NCBI GenBank assembly: GCA_021495925.1
Contig: JAKEKT010000026.1
Location: forward strand, 62,001 to 126,000
DNA from: Diplodia intermedia
Taxonomy: Eukaryota > Ascomycota > Dothideomycetes > Botryosphaeriales > Botryosphaeriaceae
DNA length: 64,000 nucleotides
Direction of reading: 5' to 3'
The position numbers and the translations under genes are program-made. Below the pieces are notes generated by a model. It saw nothing but the letters and a program-made list of their open reading frames with translations, searched no databases and was not told where the DNA came from. This document shows, one piece after another, positions 1-11,092 of the stretch; position 1 is the first letter of the stretch, and every line of letters begins with the position of its first letter.

Positions 1-1
1 A

Positions 2-703
2 TGCGGCACCGAACGCCCCCTGAAGAAACTCCAGGTCCCAACCATCTGGGATGCCGAGCTCGACCGCGCGTGTGACGCCCCCGGGTTCCAGCCCGTCGAG
101 TACATGACTGCCGGCCGCTACCTAGGCGAGCTCGTCAGGCTCGTATTAATCCAATTATTACCCGAGCACTGCGGCGGCGCCAAAGAGGATCTTCCGCCCG
201 CCATGCTGCGAAGGAATTCCCTGTCCACCAAGTTCCTGGCGACGGTGGTTGCGCTTGCAGACGACAACGAGCTGAGCAGGAGCTTGCAAGAGCTGTACCC
301 CACGCGCTCGGCTGGCTTCACATGGACGAGGGACCGGATGGCGCTTCTCCGCGCAGTAGCCGCGGCCGTGCAGGTTCGTTCGGCTGCTCTCGTGGCGGCC
401 ATGATCGTGGGCCTTCTGGCGCGGGCTGGCGAGGTCCATCTGGATGACTCGGAGACGGACGCAAACACAACTGCTGCTTCTCAGACATCGGCCGAGGCAG
501 AGCAGTTGTTGGTAGTTGCCCATACCGGGGGCGTGATTCTGCAGTACCCCGGCTACTTGGAAGAGTGTGAGAAGTGGATAGACACGCTACTGTCCGCGGG
601 TTCGCGGAAAAACGCATCGAAGAAGGTCGTCCTCGGCGAGGCGAAGGATGGAGGAGTAATCGGTGCCGCCGTTTTGGCGGGCATGTTTGCGGAAACGAGA
701 TGA
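2..703 (+). CDS. hexokinase-family protein, 3' part (5' end outside window)
   Basis: The reading frame is open from base 2 to the TGA at 701-703, giving the last 233 residues. The C-terminal half of the hexokinase fold is visible: a conserved helix (GRYLGELVRLVL), a long helical stretch with VGLLARAGE, then VVAHTGGVILQYPGYLEECE and VLGEAKDGGVIGAAVLAGM, which matches the terminal GSGxGAA-type helix of fungal hexokinases. Classical family members phosphorylate glucose with ATP in the cytosol. The segment normally reading as VDGSVY is AHTGGVILQ here, and GSG is DGG, so this may be one of the atypical, possibly non-catalytic, hexokinase-like proteins of filamentous fungi. That is an inference, because the substrate-binding half is not in the window. 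No intron is seen in the visible part. Confidence 0.85.
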   Translation, partial: CGTERPLKKLQVPTIWDAELDRACDAPGFQPVEYMTAGRYLGELVRLVLIQLLPEHCGGAKEDLPPAMLRRNSLSTKFLATVVALADDNELSRSLQELYPTRSAGFTWTRDRMALLRAVAAAVQVRSAALVAAMIVGLLARAGEVHLDDSETDANTTAASQTSAEAEQLLVVAHTGGVILQYPGYLEECEKWIDTLLSAGSRKNASKKVVLGEAKDGGVIGAAVLAGMFAETR

Positions 704-1097
704 TTGGCTTGACATGTTTCATTGGCGGCAAGATGGCCGTGAATCATTTTCTAGTTTGTTCTTAGCAGTCACCTGATGGGCATTAGAAGCGTGCATAGGA
801 GTTGGGACGGGAAGAAGGGGGTTTAAATTAATAGCTCGTCGTCACAACAGGGCACAGACGAATTAATGCTTCCTACAAGGGCCGTTGGAGCAAACATTCG
901 GACGTGGGTGCGGACTTAAACACTGTACAGATACGTCCAGACAAAGGATTCAACTACCCTTGTAAATCTGTGAGACAGATGCAGGTAGGCTCAATTGTGT
1001 CGCAACGCGCTGCAGCGTTGTAATGATATAAAGAACACATGGACATGGCTTAAGCCTTGATTGACAACATTAAAAATACATTTGATAATTACCACAT
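704..1097. other. intergenic, convergent 3' ends
   Basis: This 394-bp gap lies between the hexokinase-like stop and the stop of the minus-strand oxidoreductase. It is AT-richer than the flanking genes. I see no gene or RNA in it; it presumably holds the two 3' untranslated regions. Confidence 0.6.
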
Positions 1098-2205
1098 TTA
1101 CGCGATCTTGATAGTAAGCTTTCCAAAGTGCTTCTGATCCCACATGTACTGGTAGGCGTCCTTGGTCTCCTCGAGCGAGAAGACCCGGTCGTCGACGATG
1201 GGGTGGATGTCGTTGGCCTCGATGGCACGGTTCATATCGTCAAACTGGGCGCGCGAGCCGACCAGGAGGCCACGGACGGTGCAGAGGTTGCTGAGGCAGT
1301 CGAGGAAGGTGGGCTGCTCTTGCTGCTGGCCGCCGACGAAGCCGATGATGGCGATGACGCCGTCGATGCGGACCGACTTGAGCGACTGGGCCATGGTCTT
1401 GGGTCCGCCGACCTCGATGACAAAGTCGACGCCGCGGCCGCCCGTCAGCTCCTTGGCCTGCTCGCCCCAGTTGGCAACCTCCTTGTAGTTGATGACGTGG
1501 TCGGCGCCCAGCTGCTTGAGCCTGTCGGCCTTCTCCTTGCTCGAGGTCGTGGCGATGACCTTGGCGCCGGCGGATTTGGCGAACTGCAGTGCAAACATGG
1601 ACACGCCACCGGTGCCCTGAGTGATGACCCAGTCACCCTGCTTCAAGCCCCTGCCCTCGAGGCCGTACAGGCCGTTCCAGGCGGTCAGGGCGGCGCAGCT
1701 CAGAGTCGAGGCCTCCAGCCAGTTGAGGTTCTTGGGGACGCGGACCAGGCCTTCCTGGTCGAAGGCGCCGTACTGGCGCAGGCAGCCATCGACGACACCG
1801 CCAACGCCGGTGCCGACGGAGACGGGGTCGAGCGAGCCGGCGATGTGGCCCTGGTTGAAGAGGGTGGCGACCTTGTCGCCCTGCTTGAAGCGAGTCACGC
1901 GCGAGCCCACGGCAACGACCTCGCCGGCGCCGTCAGAGGCGGGGACGACGTTGTCCTGCAGGGCGAAGGGGTACATGCCCTTTGGGATGATGAGATCACG
2001 GTAGTTGAGCGAGGCGGCGTGGACTGCGGGATTACTGGTCAATCGATTGTTGGGGTGGAAGGAGGGGGAAGCAGGACTCACATTTGACGAGGACGTCCTT
2101 GTCGCCGAGCTTAGGAACAGGAGCCTGCTCGTTCAGGATGAGCGAGTCGTTGCCATTCTGGCCCTTGACGCGCCATTCTTTCTGGGTTGCGGGAACGCCG
2201 GACAT
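1098..2205 (-). CDS. zinc-independent MDR oxidoreductase (alcohol dehydrogenase/quinone reductase type)
   Basis: There are two exons: 2082-2205 and 1098-2023, joined by a 58-nt intron (donor GTGAGT, acceptor CCCGCAG), giving 349 residues from an ATG at 2205. The N-terminal GroES-like domain carries HAASLNYRDL and SDGAGEVVAVG. The Rossmann domain has the dinucleotide motif GTGGVSMFALQFAKSAGAKV at about residues 175-195 and GGRGVDFVIEVGG further on. The cysteines that bind catalytic zinc in true alcohol dehydrogenases are absent, so NAD(P)H-dependent quinone or enone reduction is likelier than alcohol oxidation. The substrate cannot be told from sequence. The long open frame on the opposite strand (1128-2087) is a compositional shadow of this GC-rich gene. 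Confidence 0.9.
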
Positions 2206-2838
2206 GTTGGATGGTTGATGGGTATCTTTGTTTGGGGACTCAATTGGTCGAGAGGAAGCGGGCAGAAGGGGGGTTTATTGCAGAAAGCCGTGGCAGGATG
2301 GGGTTGAGGATTGGGAGCTATGGCCGCATTTTAAGTATCACACCCGACGGCGGCGGTGGTGACGTAAGGGCATCCCGGACGCGTTTGTGGGGAGGCCCAG
2401 GCATGTCATCCTTGCGCTGTCTGGCCGAGCGGAGGCGATCGAATGCGTTCGACGGCTTTCCCAGGACCATGACTCGGGCCAGCTCAGGAAGCGCGAAGTG
2501 GATGCGGAGGGTCGTTGGGGTGGAGCGCGACAGTTGCGTTGCCCCGCGGCCGCTGCCCCTCTAGGTACGCAACCCCCCATCACACCCACAACTTCCGGCC
2601 AACCTCGGCATCGGGCCCAAGGGACGCTCAGGGCCAGGCCACCATGGTGTCAAGGATCGCGTGGCAGCCACCCGGCCTTACTCAGACCTTAATTGTGCGG
2701 CGATTCTCCGTTCACTAATCAGGCGTGTGTAATCAACACATCAGACTTGCCTAATCCAGCAGTCGGACAGCATTCCCTTTTTGTCTGCTAGTTGGAGGCT
2801 CTCACGGCCTAAGGGAGAAACGCAATCAAGCCTCCCCG
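2206..2838. other. intergenic: MDR promoter and GH92 3' region
   Basis: This 633-bp gap separates two minus-strand genes. It should contain the promoter of the oxidoreductase and the 3' end of the mannosidase. Short open frames here have no recognisable protein character. I see no repeat or RNA. Confidence 0.5.
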
Positions 2839-5316
2839 CTAGAAGTAGTCCCACGTGGCCTCCGTACTTTCCCCTTCCCCAGTCTCGGATGGCGGCCGAT
2901 CCTCCACAGCAGTTCCCCAACTGCTCTCCTCGCTTCCCAGCGTCAACACCAGTTCGCCGCCCTGCGTGAAGAACTCGTGTCCGACCCAATTCTTGGTGTA
3001 GGGCTCGCCGTCCAACGTTGCGTTTTGGATGAAGATGTTTCTGTACGCCGAGTCGAAATTCTCCGCGCGGACTGTTGCAGTGCGGTTGGTCAACGGCTGC
3101 CGGATCTGCACGCTGGGGAAGTAAGGTGGAATGATTAGGTACACGTTCTGCCCGGGGTTCGGGAACAGCCCCATCATGTTGAAGGCTGCGAACGAGCCCA
3201 TGGAGCCGCTCTGAGAAGCATGTCAGCAACACAAGTCCGGCCGGCGGCAGCACGTTCACACTCACGTCATCGTTCCCTGGTAACCCGCTGTAGGAAGTGT
3301 TGAAGCGCGAGGGTATGTAGAAGTGTGAGCGTTGTGCCGAGAGCGCAGGCCGTCCTGCGTAGTGGTACTGAAACACACTCAGAAACACCGGCTCATTGCC
3401 AATGTCTACAAGCGGGGACTCGTGGAAGTAGTCGAGCCGGTCGACAAACCGTTGGTCGCCGCCAAATCTTGAGATGAGTGTCTCGATATCGTGCGGGACG
3501 AAGAATTGATATTGCCAGATGCTGGATTCAAACGTCTCCGACGGATTCGACGTCAGCGAACAGAAGCCGGCAAGTGGACTGCATGAGATGGCGTCTTGGA
3601 AGCCCCACGTCCCGTTCAGGTACTTTGGCTGGAAGAAACCAACGAACCCAGGGTCCGTTCCGTTGATCACAGACGTCTGGTCTGCCTTGAAGAGGTTCTT
3701 CCAGTTATTCCCCCTGGCCAGATAAGTTTCGTAATCCCCCTTCCCTAACGCTCTCCCGAGTGCGCCGATGCAGAAGTCGTTGTAGGAGTACTCCAGAGTC
3801 CGCGAGATGCTTCTCGAGTTCGTCCCGAAGCCGAGGTAATCAAAGTCGAGAGCCGGGATGTAGTTCAACTTCTTCCAAGACACCAGTCCGCCTCTTCCTT
3901 CCTTCGACCATTCCAGCGGCTCGTTCTCGGCGTCGTTCACGACCGCGTCCCATGCGCTATCCCAATCGATGCCGGTAACGTTCTTGAAATACGCATCGAC
4001 AAGCACTACGTCCGCGTTTGAACCTCCCTGGGTCCAACCTTTACTCAAAGACATTCGACAGTCGGGCAGCCATCCCTCATTCTGGTAGGTGTATATGAGA
4101 CTTCTTACCATGTCCGAGTATGCCGCTGGATCCAAGATGGTCAGCATCGGGAGCTGGGAACGGAACTGATCCCACAGGCAGTAAAAGGAGTCGTAGTAGA
4201 CCGAGGAGTTCCAATGGGGATTTTCGCCTGTGTAGTCCTGTGGAGATATCATCGTTCGGTAGAGCGAGCTCCAAAAGCTCTTCTGGAGATCCGGGCTAAC
4301 ATCCCCAACTTCCAGAGTAACCGGACTCAGCTTCTCCCTCCACGCATCCTCGGCCGCCTTCCTAGTGCTGTTAAAATCCGAAAGTGGATTCGGGATTTCC
4401 TCCTGCGCATTTGCGCACGCCTTGTCGGCACTTATGAAGCTCATACCCATCCTCGCCGTGATTGTCCTATTCTCCCCCGCCAGGAGCCGAACAAACCCGC
4501 CTGCCTGGACGTAGAACAGGTTGAAACCCCTGGTGACGAAAATACTCTTTTGATCGACACCGCCTCTTTCGTTGACCCAAATGCCGCTGTCGTACACGGG
4601 ACCGGTATGACCAAAGAAATCCACACAAAAGTGCAGTGCATAGGACCCGGCGCCAAAGCTCGGCAGAAAAGTACCATTCCCCGTCATGCGCGTATCCTGG
4701 ATCTCGAATGTCGCGTTTTGGCGGCTATCCCAAAGATCGGTAAGATCCAGGGAAACCATCGGAGCCACTGGGCTGCCGTCACTCGTGTTGACATCCGGGA
4801 ATTTGAAATTGTACAGCGCGGTGTGCTTCGAGACAGTCATCTCCGCATCAATGCCACTCTGCAGTGTCAAGGCGAAGTATCCCGGCCGGGCGACCACTGA
4901 GTCGTTGACATAGGGAGTGGCCCGAGCTTGTTTGGAGAAGGAACAGTTGCCAATGTCGTTCTCGTGGCAAAGCTGCGGAAACAGCGGGAAGTTGCCCAGA
5001 GATGGGTTACCTCCAGTGCCGGAGTCATGCATGCTTGAGAATCCAATGACATTACTTCCATCTGTGGAGAAGCCGCCAGTATTCTGTCCATCGACATCTG
5101 CGGACGCTTTTGCCTGACAGTCACTCAGCGGAGGGTTCGGCACGAGGAAGAAAGAAGACTAGCCATTCCATAAGGCAGCGTGGCGCCGCAAAACACGTTG
5201 CCGCCATTGTCAGAGCCGATGAGTGGATCAATGAAATCAAGGACGTCGAAACTGTCATCTGCTTGGGCTCTCGTGCCCCGCGAGATCCATAAGAGAAGGA
5301 GCAATTGGCGATGCAT
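2839..5316 (-). CDS. secreted glycoside hydrolase family 92 alpha-mannosidase
   Basis: Exons are 5164-5316, 3266-5113 and 2839-3210, giving 790 residues. The protein starts with a signal peptide (MHRQLLLLLW..RAQA), then FIDPLIGSDNGGNVFCGATLPYGM, the standard GH92 opening. Further family signatures follow: MHDSGTGG, WDQFRSQLPMLTILDP, EGWLPDCRMS and LPGNDD|SGSMGSFAAFNMMGLFPNPG across the second intron. GH92 enzymes are calcium-dependent exo-alpha-mannosidases, mostly trimming alpha-1,2 links of N-glycans or cell-wall mannan. Many NxS/T sites agree with secretion. The second intron is ordinary (GTGAGT/CTCAG). The first is only in phase if a GC donor is used (ATG|GCTAGT, 50 nt), giving PYGM-AKASADVD, which fits the family. 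Exact linkage specificity is unknown. Confidence 0.92.
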
Positions 5317-5657
5317 GGCGTGCCTGGTGAGTCTCCAGAATATTGCGGGCGCAGCGATAGTTGTAGATACGGGTGGAGTAGGTGCATTTTGATCGACACG
5401 TTTGATGAGGACGATATCTCTGTACAACGGTTGCGGTACGCTTGTTTCTACCTTCCGTTTTGGAGTGCGGGGAAGTGAGAGCACCGACCTCCTGTTTCTG
5501 CAATCATGCTTTCTCCTTGCTTTCATACTTATTTCGCTTGCTGTTATTTTCAAATCTCCGGTCTACCCCGCCTTTGTCACGCTTAACCGAACAGAGCTCC
5601 ACGTCGTGCCACCCTCCACACTTTGACATCATCCGTGTTTCAGGTCCACCTGCGAAG
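5317..5657. other. intergenic: GH92 promoter
   Basis: This 341-bp gap lies between the mannosidase start and the stop of the next minus-strand gene. Open frames running through it are extensions or shadows of neighbouring frames. No motif stands out. Confidence 0.5.
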
Positions 5658-6767
5658 CTATGAAGCTGTCCGGCGCGAGAGATAACATTTTGCGGTATTT
5701 ACCACGGTAGGGGTGCCTTCATTTTCTCCAGTTTTGATACAAGTGCGTCTCTCGGGCAACGGATGATCCGCCGATTCGGACGTGGCACTTCGGCGATTTC
5801 TTGTACGTCTGCGTTGCTCCGCGTCCCGCCTTGTTTGCAACAGCACTCGCGGCTGGAGAGGGCTGCGCAAAGGATGCTCCGGACGTTGCCCTGGCTGAGC
5901 GGTCGGGATCCTGAGCGGCGGTAGAGGCCAGCGAAGGGCCCTTTGCTTGGGCCGAGCCGTGACGGGAGGGAATTGAGCCATGGAAGAAGCACGCATCGAG
6001 AAGACCGACTGGGGTATGGGCGGCTGCAGCCCGGCTCCGCATATCGTGTCCTGCAATGTTGCGTTATAACTATGCAGCACGTCGTTCTCATGCCGAAGAT
6101 GCATGTTATCGCGCTCCAGCCCTCGGATCCGCAGGTTTTCACGCTGCAAAGATGCGACTCGATTCTCAGCTTCCATCCTTCGGCGGTTGTCGGTTCGACT
6201 GTGCAGCTCGGCGGTCCGTAAAGTGTCTGTTAGCTGCCTCATTTCCTGCTGTTGCGCAGCCAGCGTGGTGTTGGCCGACGCCAAAGCGCTTGCTATGGGC
6301 GAGGTCCTGGCCGCGAGCCTGACCTCGTCCGGACTCGCCGCATATTGTGGCGGGGAATCAAATCCTACATGGAAGCTGTCGATGCAGTCGCCAATGGCTT
6401 CATCACGGAGCTCCCTAAGCAGCCCCATCCGCTGTTGGTGCAATTCCTCCTGGCGGCCCTGGACGCTCCGAAAGCCTTCTGGCGGAAAGAGCTGTTGCTC
6501 GTAAAACCGCCTTTGCGTCTCCGCCTCTTGAAACTGATCAATGATGCTTACACGGCCTACCCGATCCCTATCTGACCGCACTTTCTCGTTGAATAGTTCG
6601 ACCTCTGTGGAGCTTAAACTCTGCCTCAATTCGTCGTTCTCGCGCTCTAAGCCCGTGAGGTACTCATATACGCGAGGCTCCACGACAAAAACTTTGTCTT
6701 CGAAATCCAGAAGCGGCTCCGAATGGCGTACCTGAAGGGTGGAAGGGGGGTTGAGCGAGGCCATCAT
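5658..6767 (-). CDS. coiled-coil protein of unknown function
   Basis: The open frame encodes 369 residues from ATG-ATG at 6762-6767. Residues 25-75 and about 165-240 are rich in charged residues with heptad-like spacing (LERENDELRQSLSSTEVELFNEKV; MRQLTDTLRTAELHSRTDNRRRMEAENRVASLQRENLRIRGLERDNMHLRHEN), so two coiled coils are likely. The last 120 residues are Pro/Arg-rich and look unnatural in this frame. A candidate intron of about 60 nt near 5895-5955 (GTCACG..CCGCTCAG) would switch to another frame ending at 5719 with a more ordinary Ser/Ala-rich tail. I do not recognise the family, and the true C-terminus is open. Confidence 0.55.
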   Translation of the reverse strand: MMASLNPPSTLQVRHSEPLLDFEDKVFVVEPRVYEYLTGLERENDELRQSLSSTEVELFNEKVRSDRDRVGRVSIIDQFQEAETQRRFYEQQLFPPEGFRSVQGRQEELHQQRMGLLRELRDEAIGDCIDSFHVGFDSPPQYAASPDEVRLAARTSPIASALASANTTLAAQQQEMRQLTDTLRTAELHSRTDNRRRMEAENRVASLQRENLRIRGLERDNMHLRHENDVLHSYNATLQDTICGAGLQPPIPQSVFSMRASSMAQFPPVTARPKQRALRWPLPPLRIPTAQPGQRPEHPLRSPLQPRVLLQTRRDAEQRRRTRNRRSATSESADHPLPERRTCIKTGENEGTPTVVNTAKCYLSRRTAS

Positions 6768-7634
6768 TTAAATCTTGCGGTGCTTCCGGGCGTGGACGGC
6801 ATCCGCCTAATATAAAGTCAGTCGCGTTTGACAAACACCCAGTGACGCACCTTGTGCTAGTATGTCTCTCGAGCTCACAAGAACCTTCACCAACTCTTTG
6901 TCCTCTTCGCGGGAGCGTTTGCTCTTAAACTACCTTTTGGACACAAGACTCATCAAGCTGTCCTGCTTCAGTAGCCATACTTTGAGCCGCCCTTTCATAC
7001 TTCCAAGAACGGCCATGATGCGTACGTAGCTATTCGATACATTCCCGTAACCAGTCCATATCTCCTGAGTGCCCCTTGCTGTCCTCACTTGACTGACCTA
7101 TCTCGCGGCTTCAGCTGCTTCACCGGGCGCTCCAGAGCCGATTGTGCAGTCACTGGGAGCGTCATTTCCCACATGGGTAGCGGCCAACCAAGCGTGATAT
7201 TAGGCCTGTAGTAATAAAGGTAGGTGGCTAAATTTATGTAGCAACTTTTGGCTGTTATAATCTACACTCTAGCTACAAGAATTACTCGGTGTTGATGTTC
7301 GTAGAAGGTTAAATACGCGCGACAAAAAATGTGATGCAGCCGCAAAGCGCCGCATTAAACTCCACCATGCACTAAGAGCTACAACAAACGATCAGTCTTA
7401 GACTTGAGATACTCTTGACAGAAATAAAATGCTGCGCTCAACGCTACAACAATGCCAGTGTCGATTGGTTCCCGAATCTGCTAAAGACTGCGATGGATTT
7501 CGCACGGTGTGAAGAGCGAGTCTACGTATCAGAAACAAGATGTGGGTGGGAAATTGGAGCAACTTTGATGAGTTGATGTAAGCCGAGAATGACGGTTCAG
7601 TCGGAGTGCGCGTTCCGTCAAGTGTTGCAGATGA
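6768..7634. other. intergenic, AT-rich, no gene seen
   Basis: This 867-bp gap lies between two minus-strand genes. It has many stops in all frames and is moderately AT-rich. It probably holds the promoter of the coiled-coil gene and the 3' end of the next gene. I see no repeat boundary and no RNA gene. Confidence 0.5.
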
Positions 7635-9253
7635 TCACTCCAAGGCGTCATTGTCAGAAGGGAGGGTGACCTGAGTATAATCAAACTGCGTGCCGATTTG
7701 AGAGCTCTCCAGGTCAAGCACCTCTGATTGAGAGACCGTCAGATGAGTGTCTCTGACAGTACGTCTCCGGCGTGCGTTATCGTGGCCTGCGGTCAAAATT
7801 GCTCCACTCCGAGATACCTCAGGAGGCGGTACATCTCCATTCTGTGTGTGCGCAGGGGTCACCCCAGTGGACGGTGGGTCATGCAGTCTCTGATCTCTCA
7901 TCTGTGAGCTAGTCGAGTGTGGCTGAGCAGAATACTGTAACAGCTCAGTTGGATCCTGCAGGGTAGAAGATGGAATCGGCGTCCGTGGCGGCAGCATGAG
8001 ATGAGTCGAGATCCTACGCCTCGGATGATCAATGTCTTGGCTTTGCTGCCGTACCCCGGAGCTATAGCCGCTTTGCTCATCATCTTCACTGCGTAAGTCG
8101 GACCAATTGTTACTGAAATGGTTGTCGTCAGCGTTGCTGGTGCGCGATGTTCCCCGAATATTCTCTTTTTCGAAATCATCGTGAACGAACACTGGACACT
8201 GAGGCTTGAGACGTTCAAGTTCATCACGGTCCTCGTACACCTGTATTTGTGTTTCCTGGGCCTTCTGCAGGTGTGCTTCGAGTGCGGGAAACAGTGGTAT
8301 TAACTGATTCGCCTCCCTTACCAGCGCCATTACGCGCTGTATTGTCTCTTGAATTGAGGAAGGAGCCTCATCAGGGAAGTAGGGAGCATCTCCAAGTACG
8401 TGAGTCAATGATGCGGCAGTCGTATTGTCCCCTGCTGCCTGCCTAGGCGTGTCTGCATGAATGGTGCCCGAGGACCTGGGGGCCCTGGGCTTCTTGGTAA
8501 GCCGTGGTTGGTGATCGCTATCTTCCAGTATATCATCGATGGGGTGTTTCTTGGCGTTGTAAAGTGGTCTCTCAGAAGGTTGGAATTGCCGAGTCCGTTT
8601 ACTTCGTCGTGTTGAGACATATTTCCTGGAAGGAACGACTAACGTCATATTAGAAATAACTTGCGCGGAGATGAAGCGGACTCACTCGGGCCCGCATCAG
8701 CATCAGAATCAGAATCTGCATCTTCTACATCCGAGCCGCTCCCACTCGACAGCGCAATGCATTGGTTCTCGCCGTCAGATTGTTCAGTCTCAGAATTGAT
8801 GGTCGACCTTGACTGCGCCTTGAGCCTCCGCTCACGTTTGGCTGAAGCCTTTGGCCGCAGAACCTTGTCCATAGGGTGGAATCTGTTGTCGTAGATACCT
8901 GGCTGAAAGCCGTTCAAGGTACCTCTTGTAGTGTATCGGCTCGAAGGTGGCGGGGGGTTGGGTGAGGTAGAGTCTTGACTTTCCCATGGAAGAGGCATGC
9001 CGCCAATGACGTCTTGTGAAGGGTGCAGGCCACTGAGGATCCTCGATCGCTTCTTGTTGTTCTCGTTCGTAGTACCGGTCGGTGGTTCCGGACTCTCCTG
9101 TAGTAAATTTAGCTGACTCTCACGTAAAATTGGCGGAGGGACCTTAAGCTGCAAGAGACTTACCGGTGATCCGAGTGAGATGGCGGAACGGGACGACATG
9201 ATACGATTCGGAGTTGACGAGGGCGCCTGTTTCTTTCGGTGTCTTGACCCCAT
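7635..9253 (-). CDS. disordered nuclear-type protein, unknown function
   Basis: Two exons, 8686-9253 and 7635-8638, are joined in phase by a 47-nt intron (GTGAGT..GTTAG), giving 523 residues from the ATG at 9253. The protein is largely low-complexity: a basic start (GSRHRKKQ), a basic patch KRERRLKAQSR, an acidic Ser/Asp run (SGSGSDVEDADSDSDADAG), then right after the splice junction a strongly basic block (RKYVSTRRSKRTRQF) and KKPRAPRSS. A short helical segment at the middle (IQRVMALVREANQLIPLFPALEAHLQKA) is the only ordered-looking part. Alternating basic and acidic patches suggest a chromatin or nuclear protein, which is inference only. I recognise no domain. Confidence 0.7.
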
Positions 9254-10045
9254 GACTGAGGTCAGCGTCGACACAGGATGCCGAAAGGTAGAGTGAATAG
9301 CCGCTGTGAAGTCAGGCCTTTTGGTGGATCAGAGAGCGAGTGCGAAAGGTACAGAACGAGGCGAAGTGAAGACAGACCTAGCGGCCGTGATGATGTAAGA
9401 GAGACCAAGAGACTTGAAGAAGGCGCGCGCTTTCCGGTTCCGCAGCGCCGCTCAGTTTGGAAGTCACCGCACAATGCTCTTTCCAAGCTCTCCAAAGTGC
9501 CAAGCAAGCACGCGCCTCACACCCAATGCAAGACTTGAGTTCTTCCTCACCGGCCGAGGTGAGACCCTTCGAGTCAGGCGCCGGAGAGAAAAGTCCTCCG
9601 GTTCTGTTCACGCGTCAACACAACTGGAGAAGGCCTTCATTCATAGAGACAACAAGGCAATTAAAGCTACATAGCCGTAAGAGGGAGAGACCCCATGAGG
9701 AATACAGCGTCAAACTCGGGTCAAAGGTACACCACAGCTTGACCATTGTCGCATGCAGAAAAAGACCGTCTGTACATTGGAGAAAGCTTTTAATTTGTCC
9801 TTGCAAAATACAGAGGGCAACGCCGCCTACAGCAAGAATGATGATAATAGTGGTTTTAACTGCAGGTCAGGTGGATATCTTGCGAACATGGACGGCGAGA
9901 AGAGAAGAGCATTGATCCGCTAGAACGCAAAAATATTATGGACAGGTTGACGGACGCCTTGGCTCCCAAAGAAAGAAGTTATGATCAAGAACGGCGGCAA
10001 GAACGCAGGGGAAGCATTCCGCAACTTTCCGTTTGCCAGAAGCAT
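9254..10045. other. intergenic, no gene seen
   Basis: This 792-bp gap contains the promoter of the disordered-protein gene and the 3' region of the next minus-strand gene. Open frames on both strands overlap each other without protein-like composition. Confidence 0.5.
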
Positions 10046-11092
10046 CTAGCCGCGTGAGGTAAGACGAATGTTCCGGGGAAGTGTTGGCATTAGAAATTCC
10101 TCGTCGTCAGATGGGTTGTCGTCGACCTCGATCGTGTCGGTTTTCAAGCCCCCGTTCATGCCCGTGTTCATGCCGCTGATTGAGACTGGTGCTGCAGTGG
10201 GCATGAGCTTCGAGTCGGTGTCCATTAGGTCGGGCTTGTTCTGAGCTTGGCGTTGCTCTTCGCGTTGCCTTGCTTTATCAGCGGCCTTCTCGGCCTTCTC
10301 CTTCTGCTTTGCGATTTCGGCATTGGCAACTTTGATGACCTCGTCAAAGCTCTTCCGAGCGCCTCCAAGCTCTGTCCGGCAATCACCATCACGGAGCGAT
10401 TGATGTGCGCCACGCTCGCAGAGGCTCTGCGCGTTCTCCAATGCCTTGTCTGCGGTGTCAAATGCTTCGGAGCCAGCGTCACCGCCAAAGCCACCGAGAC
10501 CCATGCCCCGCGTTGTGCGGAAACCTCCCAGGCCGGCGCGTGGTCTGAACTGCAGTTTCGCAATGATTGGGTCGAAATCGTCGCTGTTCTGGTCATTGTC
10601 GTCGTCGTCGTCCTGAGTATCCACAGACATGGCTTCCATGCGTGCGGCCATCTTGCCTTTCCGCAGCATATTCCTGCCCGTTCCAATGTTCCGCACCAAA
10701 GTTTCAAACGCCTTTTGGACTTCTGCGTCGTAGTAGACGACAATCATGCTCCGGGTTCGGTACTTGTTCGGGCCGGACGCCTTGGACAAGACGGATGCGG
10801 TCTTGCGCTTGCGATTCGCGTTGGCCAGGGCTTGTCTCTCGGCCTGATTGGGAATGTGTGGTTGCTCCGGAGCAGCCGAGGCGGCGGCAGAGCCATCCTG
10901 CTCAAGAAGGGCCTCTTTCCCTTCCTTCAGGGTCTCGGTGGACCCGGTCTTCTTGACCACCTTCTGGACGACGGGGACCTTGGCAATCTCATCCTGCTTC
11001 TCCTCTATCTTCGTCGCAATGCGTTGTAAGTCCTCCAGCCAAGCAGGGATGTTGTCGCGGAGAAAGGTGAAGCATTTCTCGGAGTCAGACAT
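10046..11092 (-). CDS. conserved-looking fungal protein of unknown function
   Basis: This is a single-exon frame of 348 residues with an ATG at 11092. The N-terminus (MSDSEKCFTFLRDNIPAWLEDLQRIATKIEEKQDEIAKV) is amphipathic and likely helical. Residues 105-145 look folded (NKYRTRSMIVVYYDAEVQKAFETLVRNIGTGRNMLRKGKMAARM). An acidic run (DDDDDNDQNSDDFD), a Gly-rich stretch (GLGGFRTTRGMGLGGFGG) and a Lys/Glu-rich helix near residue 265 follow. The C-terminus is acidic and ends in LPRNIRLTSRG. I do not recognise a named domain. The retrotransposon sits 326 bp upstream of its start codon, so its promoter was interrupted by the insertion. Confidence 0.8.
   Translation of the reverse strand: MSDSEKCFTFLRDNIPAWLEDLQRIATKIEEKQDEIAKVPVVQKVVKKTGSTETLKEGKEALLEQDGSAAASAAPEQPHIPNQAERQALANANRKRKTASVLSKASGPNKYRTRSMIVVYYDAEVQKAFETLVRNIGTGRNMLRKGKMAARMEAMSVDTQDDDDDNDQNSDDFDPIIAKLQFRPRAGLGGFRTTRGMGLGGFGGDAGSEAFDTADKALENAQSLCERGAHQSLRDGDCRTELGGARKSFDEVIKVANAEIAKQKEKAEKAADKARQREEQRQAQNKPDLMDTDSKLMPTAAPVSISGMNTGMNGGLKTDTIEVDDNPSDDEEFLMPTLPRNIRLTSRG

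Noticed and set aside
1128..2087. 319-residue open frame on the plus strand opposite the MDR gene
   Set aside because: Val/Asp/Leu-rich translation with no domain; it arises from GC-rich codon bias of the real minus-strand gene.
4214..4900. 228-residue plus-strand frame opposite the GH92 gene
   Set aside because: It lies wholly inside a confirmed GH92 exon and has no protein-like pattern.
10247..11029. 260-residue plus-strand frame opposite the orphan gene
   Set aside because: Antisense shadow; Leu/Val runs come from reversed acidic and Gly-rich codons.
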